A stretch of 64,000 nt of DNA from Candidatus Uhrbacteria bacterium (GTDB lineage: Bacteria; Patescibacteriota; Patescibacteriia; 2-12-FULL-60-25). Made by a program: the position numbers and the translations under genes. Shown here piece after piece: positions 15,869 through 24,651 of this stretch. Location: NCBI GenBank assembly GCA_021413945.1, contig JAIOPK010000017.1, positions 1 through 64,000 on the forward strand. Direction: 5' to 3'. Under the pieces are notes generated by a model that saw nothing but the letters and a program-made list of their open reading frames with translations, made no database searches and was not told the DNA's origin. Position 1 is the first letter of the stretch, and the number at the start of each line of letters is the position of its first letter.

Positions 15869-17269
15869 TTACTGGATCGTTAGCGCGATCTGATCGGCCG
15901 CAAACCGTACCGCTTTGACCGCGGTCGTTCCATTCACCACCGCCGTAATCATCTCGCGGAAGATCCGTTCCATAGCGGCCGAGTCCTTACCGCGATACCA
16001 GCTCGTCGCCGTCAGCACCTGTGCCGCAAACACGCCGACGCGTTCATCCTGCAATTGCGCGGTCAAAAGCGACTTGCGCGCGCTCGGACGCTTCGCCTTA
16101 TCCAAAACCTTTTGCAATACGTCTGGTTGCGTGAGCTGCATCAAGAAACTCCAGGCAAGATCCTGGTTCGTCGACTTTTTTGCAACAACCCAGTTCCAGT
16201 AATTCGCAAAATTCTTCTGCGGATTGCCCTCGATCTGCGGAATCTTGGCCAGACCAAGATTCAGTTTGGGTGCGCGTGCCCGGATCAAATCATATTGATA
16301 CGCATAGCCAAAGAAGAATGCCGCTCGTCCCGACACGAACGATTCGAGCGAGTTAGGCATCTTACTATTCCACGTGTAGACATCCTTGCTTGGATTGGCA
16401 AAGTCCGTATAAAACTCGAGCGCTTGAAACGAGGGTGGGGTATCGCGAGTAAGCGCAGGCGGGACCTTATGGAACAAAGGGAAACCAATATCATCCTCCA
16501 TGGTTTGGCCGTTCTGAATCATGAGCAGAGAAACCAAGTCGGTCGCACGCTCCACATTATCCGCCGTTCCGATACCTGCGGCGGATTGCGTCACATTTCC
16601 CTGGCTATCGACTTTCGTCAGTAATTTAACTTGATCGGAAAACTGCGCCCAATTTTCCGGCGGCGTCGGAATTCCGGCCGCATTCAACAAATCCTTGTTG
16701 TAATAAAGTGCCATCGTATCGACGCCTACCGGTACGCCCATAATTCGCTCCTGATAGTCGCGTTTGCTCGTATCCGTCGAAACATCGATCGTACGCACCA
16801 AATCATGCTGGACGACGTCGGCATACTGATTCTTGAAATCGATCAGGGCGATCGTCGGCTCCGTACGCAGCTCCCATGTCAGTTCTTTTTTGAGCGTTCC
16901 CGTCACCGCGCGATAGGCCGTCTTGATCGTGCGCGGCATCGGAACCGTCTTGGTCAAATACTCCCCCGTCCATGTGTTATGGATCAAAAAGACATCCGGT
17001 CCGCGGTCCTCGGCCAGCGCATTCAAGAGCTGATCCTTATATTCCTCAAGACGGAAACGGCGAAAATCGATTTGAACGTTCGGATGCGCCACGCGGTACG
17101 CCGTAATCATTTCTTGATACACGTCCACATCGTCGACAACGCTCCAAACCTTCAGGACAACAGGCTGGGAAGCGCGGATCGTATCGGCGGGTAATGCCTT
17201 GGTACAGCCTTGGCCGGAAAGCGCGACAAGCGCCATGACCGCAATGAGCTTTTTGATTTTGTGATTCAT
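15869..17269 (-). CDS. Extracellular solute-binding lipoprotein (family 1, sugar-type)
   Basis: A 466-residue protein with a lipoprotein signal (LSGQGC, Cys22) and the fold signature of ABC-type sugar-binding proteins: LKVWSVVDDVDVYQEMITAYRVAHPNVQI near the N-terminus, GPDVFLIHN and GVPVGVDTMALYYNKDLLNAAGI. No ABC permease or ATPase genes are nearby. It sits between galU and the pilin genes with very short gaps (15 and 5 nt), so it may act as a surface binding protein linked to the pili or to another transporter elsewhere. The ligand cannot be read from sequence. Confidence 0.82.
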   Translation of the reverse strand: MNHKIKKLIAVMALVALSGQGCTKALPADTIRASQPVVLKVWSVVDDVDVYQEMITAYRVAHPNVQIDFRRFRLEEYKDQLLNALAEDRGPDVFLIHNTWTGEYLTKTVPMPRTIKTAYRAVTGTLKKELTWELRTEPTIALIDFKNQYADVVQHDLVRTIDVSTDTSKRDYQERIMGVPVGVDTMALYYNKDLLNAAGIPTPPENWAQFSDQVKLLTKVDSQGNVTQSAAGIGTADNVERATDLVSLLMIQNGQTMEDDIGFPLFHKVPPALTRDTPPSFQALEFYTDFANPSKDVYTWNSKMPNSLESFVSGRAAFFFGYAYQYDLIRARAPKLNLGLAKIPQIEGNPQKNFANYWNWVVAKKSTNQDLAWSFLMQLTQPDVLQKVLDKAKRPSARKSLLTAQLQDERVGVFAAQVLTATSWYRGKDSAAMERIFREMITAVVNGTTAVKAVRFAADQIALTIQ

Positions 17270-17270
17270 A

Positions 17271-17298
17271 AATCATTCCGATGATTATCGGAATGATT
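17271..17298. repeat. Palindrome between galU stop and solute-binding gene start
   Basis: A perfect 12-bp inverted repeat, AATCATTCCGAT / ATCGGAATGATT, with a GATT loop. It overlaps the end of galU and ends 2 nt before the next start codon (17269). It lacks a T tract on the minus strand, so it may be a translational or processing element rather than a terminator. Confidence 0.5.
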
Positions 17299-18151
17299 TT
17301 AGCATGTTAAGCGTTTCCTTGCCTAAATCGTCGCGTTTCAAAGCAAAAGCCAAGTTAGCCTTCAGCCATCCGATCTTTGTGCCGGTATCGTGATACTCCC
17401 CCTCGATCTCGCACGCATACACGGGGCGCTTGTTCATGAGCAGTGAAATCGCATCCAGCAAAACATACTCTCCGCCGGCACCCGGCTTCAATCTCTCGAT
17501 CGCCTCAAAAATATCCGGCGTCAGTACATAACCGCCAACGCTCGCGAGTCGAGACGGCGCGGCCTCCGGACCCGGCTTCTCAACCACGTCCTTAACTTCA
17601 TACACTCGTTCCGCAACCTGCACGCCAGGATCGATCATCCCGTATTTCCTCGTACCTTCATCATCGGTCTTAATTGCCGTAAGCACCGGATCTCCATAGC
17701 GTTCGTAGACATCCAGCATCTGCCGCAGCCTCGGCCGCTCGCAATCAAACACATCGTCGCCAAATAAGACGGCAAACGGTTCATTTCCGAGCACATGCCG
17801 GGCGTTCATAATCGGCGTTGCGTTCCCATACGGACCTTTTTGTCGGATATAGATAAAGTTCGCGAGCTTGGAGATGTCCTTGATTTCCTCGAATGCGCGT
17901 TGTTTTCCATGTGACATCAACCACGACTCAAGAACTGGCGTGTCATCAAAATGATCCTCAACCGAGCGCTTATTATGGCTCGTCACAAGAATCACATCGG
18001 TAATTCCCGAGGCCACAGCCTCCTCGACGATGTATTGGATCACCGGCTTGTCGATAATCGGCAACATTTCCTTAGGCATCGCTTTGGTCGCGGGCAGAAA
18101 GCGCGTGCCGAAGCCGGCCACGGGAATCACGACTTTGCGAACCGAGGTCAT
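17285..18151 (-). CDS. galU: UTP-glucose-1-phosphate uridylyltransferase
   Basis: Makes UDP-glucose from UTP and glucose-1-phosphate for surface glycan synthesis. The nucleotidyltransferase motif VIPVAGFGTRFLPATKAMPKEMLP is at residues 8-31, followed by KPVIQYIVEEAVASGI, FAVLFGDDVFDCE and VVEKPGPE. The family length fits (288 residues). The start overlaps the leuS stop by 4 nt (ATGA), so the two are translationally coupled. The product fits the surface-glycan genes elsewhere in the window (O-antigen-ligase-like and GT-C enzymes). Confidence 0.95.
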   Translation of the reverse strand: MTSVRKVVIPVAGFGTRFLPATKAMPKEMLPIIDKPVIQYIVEEAVASGITDVILVTSHNKRSVEDHFDDTPVLESWLMSHGKQRAFEEIKDISKLANFIYIRQKGPYGNATPIMNARHVLGNEPFAVLFGDDVFDCERPRLRQMLDVYERYGDPVLTAIKTDDEGTRKYGMIDPGVQVAERVYEVKDVVEKPGPEAAPSRLASVGGYVLTPDIFEAIERLKPGAGGEYVLLDAISLLMNKRPVYACEIEGEYHDTGTKIGWLKANLAFALKRDDLGKETLNMLKSFR

Positions 18152-21096
18152 ACAACGATACTTACAAGCCTCCCCTTCACATAAATGACTTGTTTCGGCT
18201 CCTTCCCTCCCAACGTCTTCACGACATTCTCCTCTTTCAACGCCATCGCCTTTGCATCCTCCTCACTCACATCCGCATCAACCGTAACTTTTCCACGAAC
18301 TTTTCCATTCACTTGCACGACGAGTTCGAATGTCGACGCTTTCAATTTCGATTCGTCATACGACGGCCACGCCGATCGGTGAATCGATCCCTGCATTCCA
18401 AGATTCGACCACAACTCTTCCGTCATGTGCGGAGCAAACGGAGCAAGAATTTGGAGATACCCTTTGCGCATCGCCTCCGGTACTCCGCCCGCTTCCACAA
18501 ATGCATTCGTCATGATCATCATTTGTGAAACACATGTATTGAAATACAAGCCGTCGATACCGTCCGTCATCTTTTTTATCGACTGATTGTAGAGTGTTAC
18601 AAGCTCTTCACTCGCATCGACATTTTTTTCATCGTCGAACAGGGTCCAAACCTTGTCCAAAAACTTACGCACACCCTCGATTCCGTTCGTATCCCACGGT
18701 ACAGGCTGATCAAAAGGCCCCATGAACATTTCGTAAACACGGAACACATCAGCACCATATTCGCCCACAACGTCGTCAGGATTCACGACATTTCCTTTCG
18801 ACTTGCTCATCTTTTCTCCCCCTTCCGCGAGAATCAATCCGTGCGATCGGCGTTTTGCATACGGTTCGCTTCCACACTCCTCCGGAACGATACGCAGGTC
18901 CCACAAAAACTTGTACCAAAATCGAGAATACAACAGGTGAAGCGTGGTGTGCTCCATGCCTCCGTTGTACAAGTCGACCGGCATCCAATATTTTAATTTT
19001 TCTTGCGACGCAAATTCTTTTTCATTCTGCGGATCGCAGTAGCGCAAAAAGTACCAACTCGATCCCGCCCAGTTTGGCATCGTATCGGTTTCACGTTCCG
19101 CCTTGCCTCCGCAGTTCGGACAGTCGACCTCAACCCAATCACGAATCGCGGCGAGCGGAGACTCGCCGGAATCCAACGGCTCGTATGCGTCGACATCGGG
19201 TAACATGAGCGGCAACTCTTTTTCCGGCACCGGAACATATCCGCATTTGGGACAAATCACGATCGGGATCGGTTCACCCCAGTAACGCTGTCGCGAGAAA
19301 ACCCAGTCGCGCAGCTTATAGGTAACGGCCTTATCGCCCTTACCTTCATCCTTAAGCCAGCTCGCCATATCATCCTTAGCCTTCCAAGTCGGCAACCCGT
19401 CCAAAAAGCCTGAGTTAAGCGCTTCTCCTGGCTCTGTAACCACAAAAGCCTCCTTGCTCATTATTCGAGCGAGAATGTAGTTACGCTCCAACGGAGGAAG
19501 ATTTTCCTTGGCGATTTTATTCAACGGAATCCAAACCGGTTCATGCGTATCTGTTTCCGACGCGGGAACTTCTTCTCGTTTGTCACTCACAAGATCAAAC
19601 ATGACCGCCGTGATATACGCGACGCGATTCTCATCCTTATGCGCGGCAAAATAATCGGCGCGCATGGGACCGCCTAACACTTCGACAAACTTAAGATCCG
19701 TATATCCGGTCTCCTCTCGAACTTCGCGCTTCGCAGCTTCGATCGGATCTTCTCCCTCATCCATCCCGCCAATCACAAATGTCGTGATGTCGCGATGCTT
19801 CCACTTCATGCACAAAATCTCATCTGTTTTTGGATTCCGAATAATCGCATGAACCGTCGGACGCGTGACCGTCTTCTTTCCTTCGCGATGCGGGTTTGTG
19901 GAATCAATCACGACAGGTGCGACAACATATTTGATCGGCAATTCAAATTTGCTCGCGAATTGGAAGTCGCGTTCATCATGCGCCGGCACCGCCATAATCG
20001 CTCCCGTTCCATAACCGGCGAGCACGTAATCGGAAATCCAAATGGAAATATTCTCCCCATTTGCGGGATTCACGGCCTCAATTCCCTTGAGTACACATCC
20101 ACTTTTTTCTTTCCCCTCCGCCGTGCGCTCCATCTCGCTTTTGCCTGCTGTTGTTGATTGATATGCCTGAACCTCGTTTTGATTCTTTATGTCTCCCTCC
20201 TTCAACCACGTCGCAACGAGAGGATGCTCCGGAGCCAGCACTAAATACGTTGCTCCAAAGAGCGTATCGGGACGTGTCGTGAACACCGTTACTTTGTCGA
20301 AAGGATTCTTGGAACCGGAAATATTGAAGTCGACGTACGCACCTTCACTCTTTCCTATCCAATTAATCTGTTGCGCTTTGATCTTTTCAAGATAGTCGAC
20401 GTTGTCGAGATCCTTCAAAAGACGTTCCGCATATTTTGTAATGCGAATCATCCACTGCGCCTTCTCGCGTTTCTCGACCGGGTTCCCACATCGCTCACAA
20501 ACTCCCCCTTGCGCCTCTTCATTCGCCAAACCAATTTTGCATCGCGGGCACCAGTTGATCGTCGATGCAGTCTTGAACGCCATGCGATGTTCATCCTTGT
20601 TCAAGTGCGCTGGCAACTCCTCAATCGGTCGCGCACGTTGTTCTGCTTCATCGTAAAAAGAATTGAAGAATTTCAAAAACTGCCACTGCGTCCATTTGTA
20701 ATATTTCGGATCCGTCGTATCGACTTCGCGTGACCAGTCGAATCCCAAGCCGATCGATTTAATTTGGCGTGTGAAATTCGCGATGTTCCCTTTGGTTGCT
20801 TCCTGCGGTTTGATTTTGTTCTTGATCGCAAAGTTCTCCGTCGGCAGTCCAAAAGCATCCCAACCAATCGGATACATGACATTTTTGCCTGACATTCGCA
20901 GTTTTCTCGTAACCGCATCAATCGCGACATACGATCGCGGATGGCCCACGTGCAGACCTTCTCCGGACGGATACGGAAACTCGATTAGTCCGTAAAACTT
21001 CTCGGCTTTTCCGCTATCCTCTGCTCGATAAACACCGTCCGCCTCCCAGCGTTCCTGCCATTTCTTCTCGATATCGTGGACGGGACGTTTGGACAT
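18148..21096 (-). CDS. leuS: Leucyl-tRNA synthetase with an inserted Nudix hydrolase domain
   Basis: A 982-residue class I synthetase charging tRNA-Leu. HVGH (residues 49-52) is the HIGH motif and KMSKS is at 762-766. Cys pairs (CPRC, CERC near 183-203; CPKC, CPNC near 615-662) suggest zinc knuckles. The CP1 editing domain shows TTRPDTLFGATY (about 273-284) and GYGTGAIMAVPAHDERDFQFA (361-381), including the conserved editing aspartate. Between IKYVVAPV (about 395) and FVVTEPGEALNSGFLDGL (from 551) there is a foreign block of about 150 residues containing a complete Nudix box (see separate entry). The C-terminal anticodon-binding domain ends in a short ubiquitin-like fold (VVQVNGKVRGKV). The reading frame is uninterrupted. 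Confidence 0.95.
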   Translation of the reverse strand: MSKRPVHDIEKKWQERWEADGVYRAEDSGKAEKFYGLIEFPYPSGEGLHVGHPRSYVAIDAVTRKLRMSGKNVMYPIGWDAFGLPTENFAIKNKIKPQEATKGNIANFTRQIKSIGLGFDWSREVDTTDPKYYKWTQWQFLKFFNSFYDEAEQRARPIEELPAHLNKDEHRMAFKTASTINWCPRCKIGLANEEAQGGVCERCGNPVEKREKAQWMIRITKYAERLLKDLDNVDYLEKIKAQQINWIGKSEGAYVDFNISGSKNPFDKVTVFTTRPDTLFGATYLVLAPEHPLVATWLKEGDIKNQNEVQAYQSTTAGKSEMERTAEGKEKSGCVLKGIEAVNPANGENISIWISDYVLAGYGTGAIMAVPAHDERDFQFASKFELPIKYVVAPVVIDSTNPHREGKKTVTRPTVHAIIRNPKTDEILCMKWKHRDITTFVIGGMDEGEDPIEAAKREVREETGYTDLKFVEVLGGPMRADYFAAHKDENRVAYITAVMFDLVSDKREEVPASETDTHEPVWIPLNKIAKENLPPLERNYILARIMSKEAFVVTEPGEALNSGFLDGLPTWKAKDDMASWLKDEGKGDKAVTYKLRDWVFSRQRYWGEPIPIVICPKCGYVPVPEKELPLMLPDVDAYEPLDSGESPLAAIRDWVEVDCPNCGGKAERETDTMPNWAGSSWYFLRYCDPQNEKEFASQEKLKYWMPVDLYNGGMEHTTLHLLYSRFWYKFLWDLRIVPEECGSEPYAKRRSHGLILAEGGEKMSKSKGNVVNPDDVVGEYGADVFRVYEMFMGPFDQPVPWDTNGIEGVRKFLDKVWTLFDDEKNVDASEELVTLYNQSIKKMTDGIDGLYFNTCVSQMMIMTNAFVEAGGVPEAMRKGYLQILAPFAPHMTEELWSNLGMQGSIHRSAWPSYDESKLKASTFELVVQVNGKVRGKVTVDADVSEEDAKAMALKEENVVKTLGGKEPKQVIYVKGRLVSIVV
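19447..19893 (-). other. Nudix domain inserted in the LeuRS editing domain
   Basis: LeuRS residues about 402-550. The Nudix box matches the GX5EX7REUXEEXGU pattern exactly: G443, E449, R457, E458, V459, E461, E462, G464, Y465. The flanks are typical Nudix strands (VHAIIRNPKTDEILCMKW; RVAYITAVMFDLV). Nudix enzymes hydrolyse nucleoside diphosphate derivatives; whether this one is catalytic on ATP, aminoacyl-adenylate or a damage product cannot be read from sequence. Confidence 0.88.
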
Positions 21097-21128
21097 ATAT
21101 AATGATGAGCCTCACCTTACCGCGATAC

Positions 21129-21157
21129 TTGCTTAAAATCCAGAGTTTTGCTAGCCT
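21129..21157 (+). promoter_or_regulatory. Probable rpsO promoter
   Basis: TTGCTT at 21129-21134, a 17-bp spacer and TAGCCT at 21152-21157. The -10 is poor, so support is moderate. Confidence 0.4.
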
Positions 21158-21163
21158 TTCACC

Positions 21164-21272
21164 ACTAACTTACTGCGTCCCGTCGGCAATGCTGGCGGAA
21201 ACGTGAACCCGGCCCTTCCGGCCCGAAGTCGATTCGCAAGGATCACTTGGGGCCGAAAGACGCCGACAAGCT
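21164..21272 (+). promoter_or_regulatory. rpsO: Structured rpsO leader
   Basis: A 110-nt GC-rich leader with GTCGGC (21182-21187) complementary to GCCGAC (21262-21267) just before the start codon, and inner GGCC-rich hairpins. No Shine-Dalgarno sequence is seen. S15 commonly represses its own translation by binding its leader, so an autoregulatory structure is plausible; this is inference. Confidence 0.35.
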
Positions 21273-21533
21273 ATGTTGAATCCAGACAAGAAGAAACGCA
21301 TCATTGAGAAATTCAAGATGCATGCGACGGACACCGGCTCCCCGCAAGTTCAGATCGCCATTTTGACGGAAGAGGTCAAAGAGCTCACGGAGCACTTGAA
21401 AACCCACAAAAAGGACAACTCCTCCCGCCGCGGTCTCATCAAAAAGGTCGGCGAACGCCGCCGCCTGATGAAATACCTCAAGCGCGAGGACGCCAAGGCC
21501 TACGACGAGTTGATGAGCAAGCTAAAAGTCTAA
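21273..21533 (+). CDS. rpsO: 30S ribosomal protein S15 (uS15)
   Basis: An 86-residue protein with the S15 signature: KKRIIEKFKMHATDTGSPQVQIAILTEEV at the N-terminus, LTEHLKTHKKDNSSRRGLIKKVGERRRLMKYLKR and a C-terminal helix. It binds 16S rRNA in the platform. The start lacks a Shine-Dalgarno sequence. In most bacteria rpsO is followed directly by pnp; here an NYN-domain gene lies between them. Confidence 0.96.
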   Translation: MLNPDKKKRIIEKFKMHATDTGSPQVQIAILTEEVKELTEHLKTHKKDNSSRRGLIKKVGERRRLMKYLKREDAKAYDELMSKLKV

Positions 21534-21534
21534 C

Positions 21535-21567
21535 AAAAACGGTCCGACATCACGTCGGACCGTTTTT
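21535..21567 (+). terminator. rpsO terminator
   Basis: Stem AAAAACGGTCCGAC / GTCGGACCGTTTTT, 14 bp, with an ATCAC loop and T tract. It separates rpsO from the NYN gene. Confidence 0.88.
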
Positions 21568-21711
21568 GTATTAATCCAAGCCAAATTCGACAACACGCCA
21601 ATATTTTGATATACTGTATCTACAAGTTAATTTAACGCGTCAGTACCTTGTTTTTCTGACGCACTCCCTTATTTTTTGTCGGCTCTATTTTGCCGGCTAT
21701 TCCACTCTTTT

Positions 21712-22332
21712 ATGATGATCCAACGTCCGGACCAGCGTGTCGCCGTTTTTATCGATACGCAAAACATGTATCACAGCGCAAAACATGTTTTTAACTCAAA
21801 AGTTTCTTTTTCCGCACTCGTCGAGGCTGTAGTCGGCTCGCGCATGATGAGCCGTGCCATCGCTTATGTCGCAAAATCAAAAGGCGGCGATGAATCGGCC
21901 TTTTTTGAGGCTTTGCTTGCGAGCGGCATCGAGTTGAAGATCAAAGACGTTCAAGAATTTGCCAGCGGCGCCAAAAAAGCTGACTGGGACGTCGGTATGG
22001 CCGTCGACGCCATTTCCATCTCCTCCAAGGTCGATGTCGTCATTCTCGCGACAGGCGACGGCGATTTTGTGCCTCTGGTCGAATACTTAAAGGCTCACGG
22101 CGTGATTTGCGAGGTCGCGGCCTTTGCAGAGTCCACTAATGCTCGTTTAAAAGAGGTCGCCGATGCGTTTTTGGATCTTTCGAGCGAGCCGGAACGCTTC
22201 CTCATCGGATATCGCGGCCGCGGCAAAGCGGAAAAAGAAGAATCCGGAAAACAAACCCGCCGCAAGGGCAATTCCCGACGTGAATCGCCTCCGGAAGACA
22301 ACGGCGCAAGCAGAATCCGCATTACCCACTAA
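21712..22332 (+). CDS. NYN-domain (LabA/DUF88-like) PIN-fold ribonuclease
   Basis: About 206 residues. The NYN nuclease domain (residues about 5-150) shows its acidic active-site motifs in order: VAVFIDTQNMYHSAK, DWDVGMAVDAIS and LATGDGDFVPLVEYLKAHG. The C-terminal 55 residues are Arg/Lys/Glu-rich and probably disordered (GRGKAEKEESGKQTRRKGNSRR), suited to RNA contacts. NYN proteins are metal-dependent RNases. The position between rpsO and pnp (polynucleotide phosphorylase) suggests an RNA-decay role. Start at ATG 21712 or 21715; a weak promoter (TCGACA-17-TATACT) lies at about 21590-21620. Confidence 0.85.
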   Translation: MMIQRPDQRVAVFIDTQNMYHSAKHVFNSKVSFSALVEAVVGSRMMSRAIAYVAKSKGGDESAFFEALLASGIELKIKDVQEFASGAKKADWDVGMAVDAISISSKVDVVILATGDGDFVPLVEYLKAHGVICEVAAFAESTNARLKEVADAFLDLSSEPERFLIGYRGRGKAEKEESGKQTRRKGNSRRESPPEDNGASRIRITH

Positions 22333-22355
22333 AACCGCTAAAATACTAGGCAGAA

Positions 22356-22384
22356 GCAGGACTTTATGATACATAAAGTCCTGC
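22356..22384 (+). promoter_or_regulatory. Perfect 13-bp hairpin in the NYN-pnp intergenic region
   Basis: GCAGGACTTTATG / CATAAAGTCCTGC with a 3-nt loop (22369-22371) and no T tract. Further partial stems (GATCCC / GGGGAT) follow before pnp. It resembles a processing or regulatory stem rather than a terminator. In enterobacteria the pnp leader is cleaved by RNase III at such a stem. Confidence 0.5.
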
Positions 22385-22468
22385 ATTGATCGTGAAATTG
22401 TCGATCCCAATTCAACGGGGATTCATCAATTCCGTGATCGTGCACAAGTTAACCCTCCCATTTTTTCT

Positions 22469-24646
22469 ATGATCCAACCCTCAAACGAATTCTCCGCCGA
22501 CTGGGCCGGCCGCAAACTGACCATCGGCACAGGTCAACTCGCTCAACAGGCTCACGGCTCCTGCACCGTCCGCTATGGCGACACTGTCGTCCTCTGTACC
22601 GCCGTCATGGGCGAGACCAAAGAAGAGTATGAGCATTTCCCGCTCATGGTCGATTTTGAAGAACGCATGTACGCCGCCGGCCGTATCAAAGGCTCGCGCT
22701 TTGTAAAACGCGATGGCCGCGCAACGGATGAAGCGATTCTCTCCGGACGCATGATCGACCGCGCGATCCGACCGCTATTCCCTTCCCACATCACCAACGA
22801 AGTCGCCGTTGTTTCAACGGTCCTCTCACATGACGGAATCAATGATGCCGATATTCTCGGCCTCATCGGCGCCGCGTGCGCTCTTGCGATCTCGGAAATC
22901 CCATGGAACGGACCGATCGCCGCCGTCCGCATCGGACGCGTGGAAGGAAAACTCATCGTCATGCCGACCTACACGGAAACGGAACTCGGCGATCTCGACC
23001 TTGTTGTCTCCGGTACCGCTGACAAAACCATCATGGTCGAGGCCGGCGCAACCCAAGTCTCGGAAGCCGACATGCTTGAAGCCATGAAGCTTGCGCATGA
23101 AAGCCTGTTGCCTGTGATCGAACTCATCAATGAAGTCGTGCAGGCAATTGGCAAAGCAAAAGTCGATCCGACACAACCCAAGGACGATGTCCAAGCGACC
23201 AAGCACGCCGCAAACACGGAAGCGCAGAAAAAAGCGTGGGCCTTCCTCGAATCCAAGCGTGGCATGTTGTTCGCCAACCCGCTCCGTTCCAAAGCGGATC
23301 GCAAAGCCGCCGTATCAAAACTCAAAAAAGAATTGGTCGACAATCTCGACACGCTCGGAATCGGCAAAGACGAATACGCCAAAGCCGTCGCCATCATGGA
23401 TCGTTTTGTCGACAGCGAAGTCACTAAACTCATCCTCGACGAGAAGCGCCGTGCCGACGGCCGCGCCCTCGATGAAATCCGCTCGCTCGGCGCGATGGTC
23501 GGCATCCTCCCCCGCACCCACGGCTCCGGCTTATTCGAGCGCGGTTCAACGCAAGTCTTGTCGACCGTCACGCTCGGCTCCCCGGGTATGGAACAGACGC
23601 TCGACACGATGGAACTCCAAGGCACCAAGCGCTACTTCCATCACTACAACTTCCCCGGCTATTCCGTCGGTGAAACCAAAGGCGGCGGACGCGGTCCGGG
23701 CCGTCGTGAAATCGGCCACGGCGCTCTTGCGGAACGCGCCATCATGCCGGTGCTCCCATCAAAAGCTGACTTTCCCTACACCGTCCGCGTCGTTTCCGAA
23801 GTACTCGGATCCAACGGCTCTTCTTCGATGGGCGCAACATGTGGTTCGACGTTGGCTTTGCTTGACGCAGGCGTCCCTCTTTCCGAACCCGTCGCCGGTA
23901 TTGCTATGGGTCTTGCTTCCGATGAAGCCAACAATCGCTATCAAGTGATTACCGATCTTCAAGACGTAGAAGACGGCACAGGCGGCATGGATTTCAAGAT
24001 CGCGGGCACAAAAAACGGCATCACCGCCATTCAGCTCGACACCAAAACAAGCGGTCTACCTTGGAATATCGTCGTTGAAACATTGGAACAGGCCAAAAAA
24101 GCCCGCTTGCAAATTCTGGAAGAAATCAAAAAAGCGATCCCGACTCACCGCGCCGAAATGAGCAAGTTTGCTCCTCGCATCGAGAGCTTCCACATCAATC
24201 CGGAAAAGATCCGCGATGTTATCGGACCGGGAGGAAAGATGATTAACGGCATCATCGACGCACTCAAAGTAGAGATCGATATCAACGACGACGGAACCGT
24301 CATGGTCACCTCCAACAATCCGGAGTCGATGCAGCGCGCCGTCGATTGGATTAAGGAACTCACGCGCGAAGTCGCCGTCGGAGAGACATTTGATGGCGAG
24401 GTCGTTCGCATCATGCCGTTTGGCGCCTTCGTCAACATCCTCCCCAAAGTCGATGGACTCGTTCACATCTCTGAGATGGCATTGGGCCGTACCGAGAAAG
24501 TCGAGGACGTCGTAAACATCGGCGATACCGTCAAAGTCGTCGTGTACGAAATCGACGACCAAGGCCGCATCAATCTTTCGATGAAGCGCCTCGATCCCGA
24601 CTACGTTCCCTCCGACAAAGACAGCAAGCCGCTCCGCAAAAAATAA
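22469..24646 (+). CDS. pnp: Polynucleotide phosphorylase
   Basis: A 725-residue 3'-5' phosphorolytic exoribonuclease. Two RNase PH-like domains flank an all-helical region: the first starts with KLTIGTGQLAQQAHGSCTVRYGDTVVLCTAVM; the second has LPRTHGSGLFERGSTQVLSTVTLG, HHYNFPGYSVGE and SSSMGATCGSTLALLDAGVPL. A KH domain (about residues 573-632, IRDVIGPGGKMINGI) and an S1 domain (about 640-707, GEVVRIMPFGAFVNILPKVDGLVHISE) complete it. No Shine-Dalgarno sequence is visible before ATG 22469. An unknown membrane protein gene follows after 5 nt. Confidence 0.97.
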   Translation: MIQPSNEFSADWAGRKLTIGTGQLAQQAHGSCTVRYGDTVVLCTAVMGETKEEYEHFPLMVDFEERMYAAGRIKGSRFVKRDGRATDEAILSGRMIDRAIRPLFPSHITNEVAVVSTVLSHDGINDADILGLIGAACALAISEIPWNGPIAAVRIGRVEGKLIVMPTYTETELGDLDLVVSGTADKTIMVEAGATQVSEADMLEAMKLAHESLLPVIELINEVVQAIGKAKVDPTQPKDDVQATKHAANTEAQKKAWAFLESKRGMLFANPLRSKADRKAAVSKLKKELVDNLDTLGIGKDEYAKAVAIMDRFVDSEVTKLILDEKRRADGRALDEIRSLGAMVGILPRTHGSGLFERGSTQVLSTVTLGSPGMEQTLDTMELQGTKRYFHHYNFPGYSVGETKGGGRGPGRREIGHGALAERAIMPVLPSKADFPYTVRVVSEVLGSNGSSSMGATCGSTLALLDAGVPLSEPVAGIAMGLASDEANNRYQVITDLQDVEDGTGGMDFKIAGTKNGITAIQLDTKTSGLPWNIVVETLEQAKKARLQILEEIKKAIPTHRAEMSKFAPRIESFHINPEKIRDVIGPGGKMINGIIDALKVEIDINDDGTVMVTSNNPESMQRAVDWIKELTREVAVGETFDGEVVRIMPFGAFVNILPKVDGLVHISEMALGRTEKVEDVVNIGDTVKVVVYEIDDQGRINLSMKRLDPDYVPSDKDSKPLRKK

Positions 24647-24651
24647 GAGAC

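Noticed and set aside
17271-17298. Rho-independent terminator between galU and the solute-binding gene
   Set aside because: The stem is perfect but no T tract follows on the minus strand, and it sits within an apparently continuous operon.
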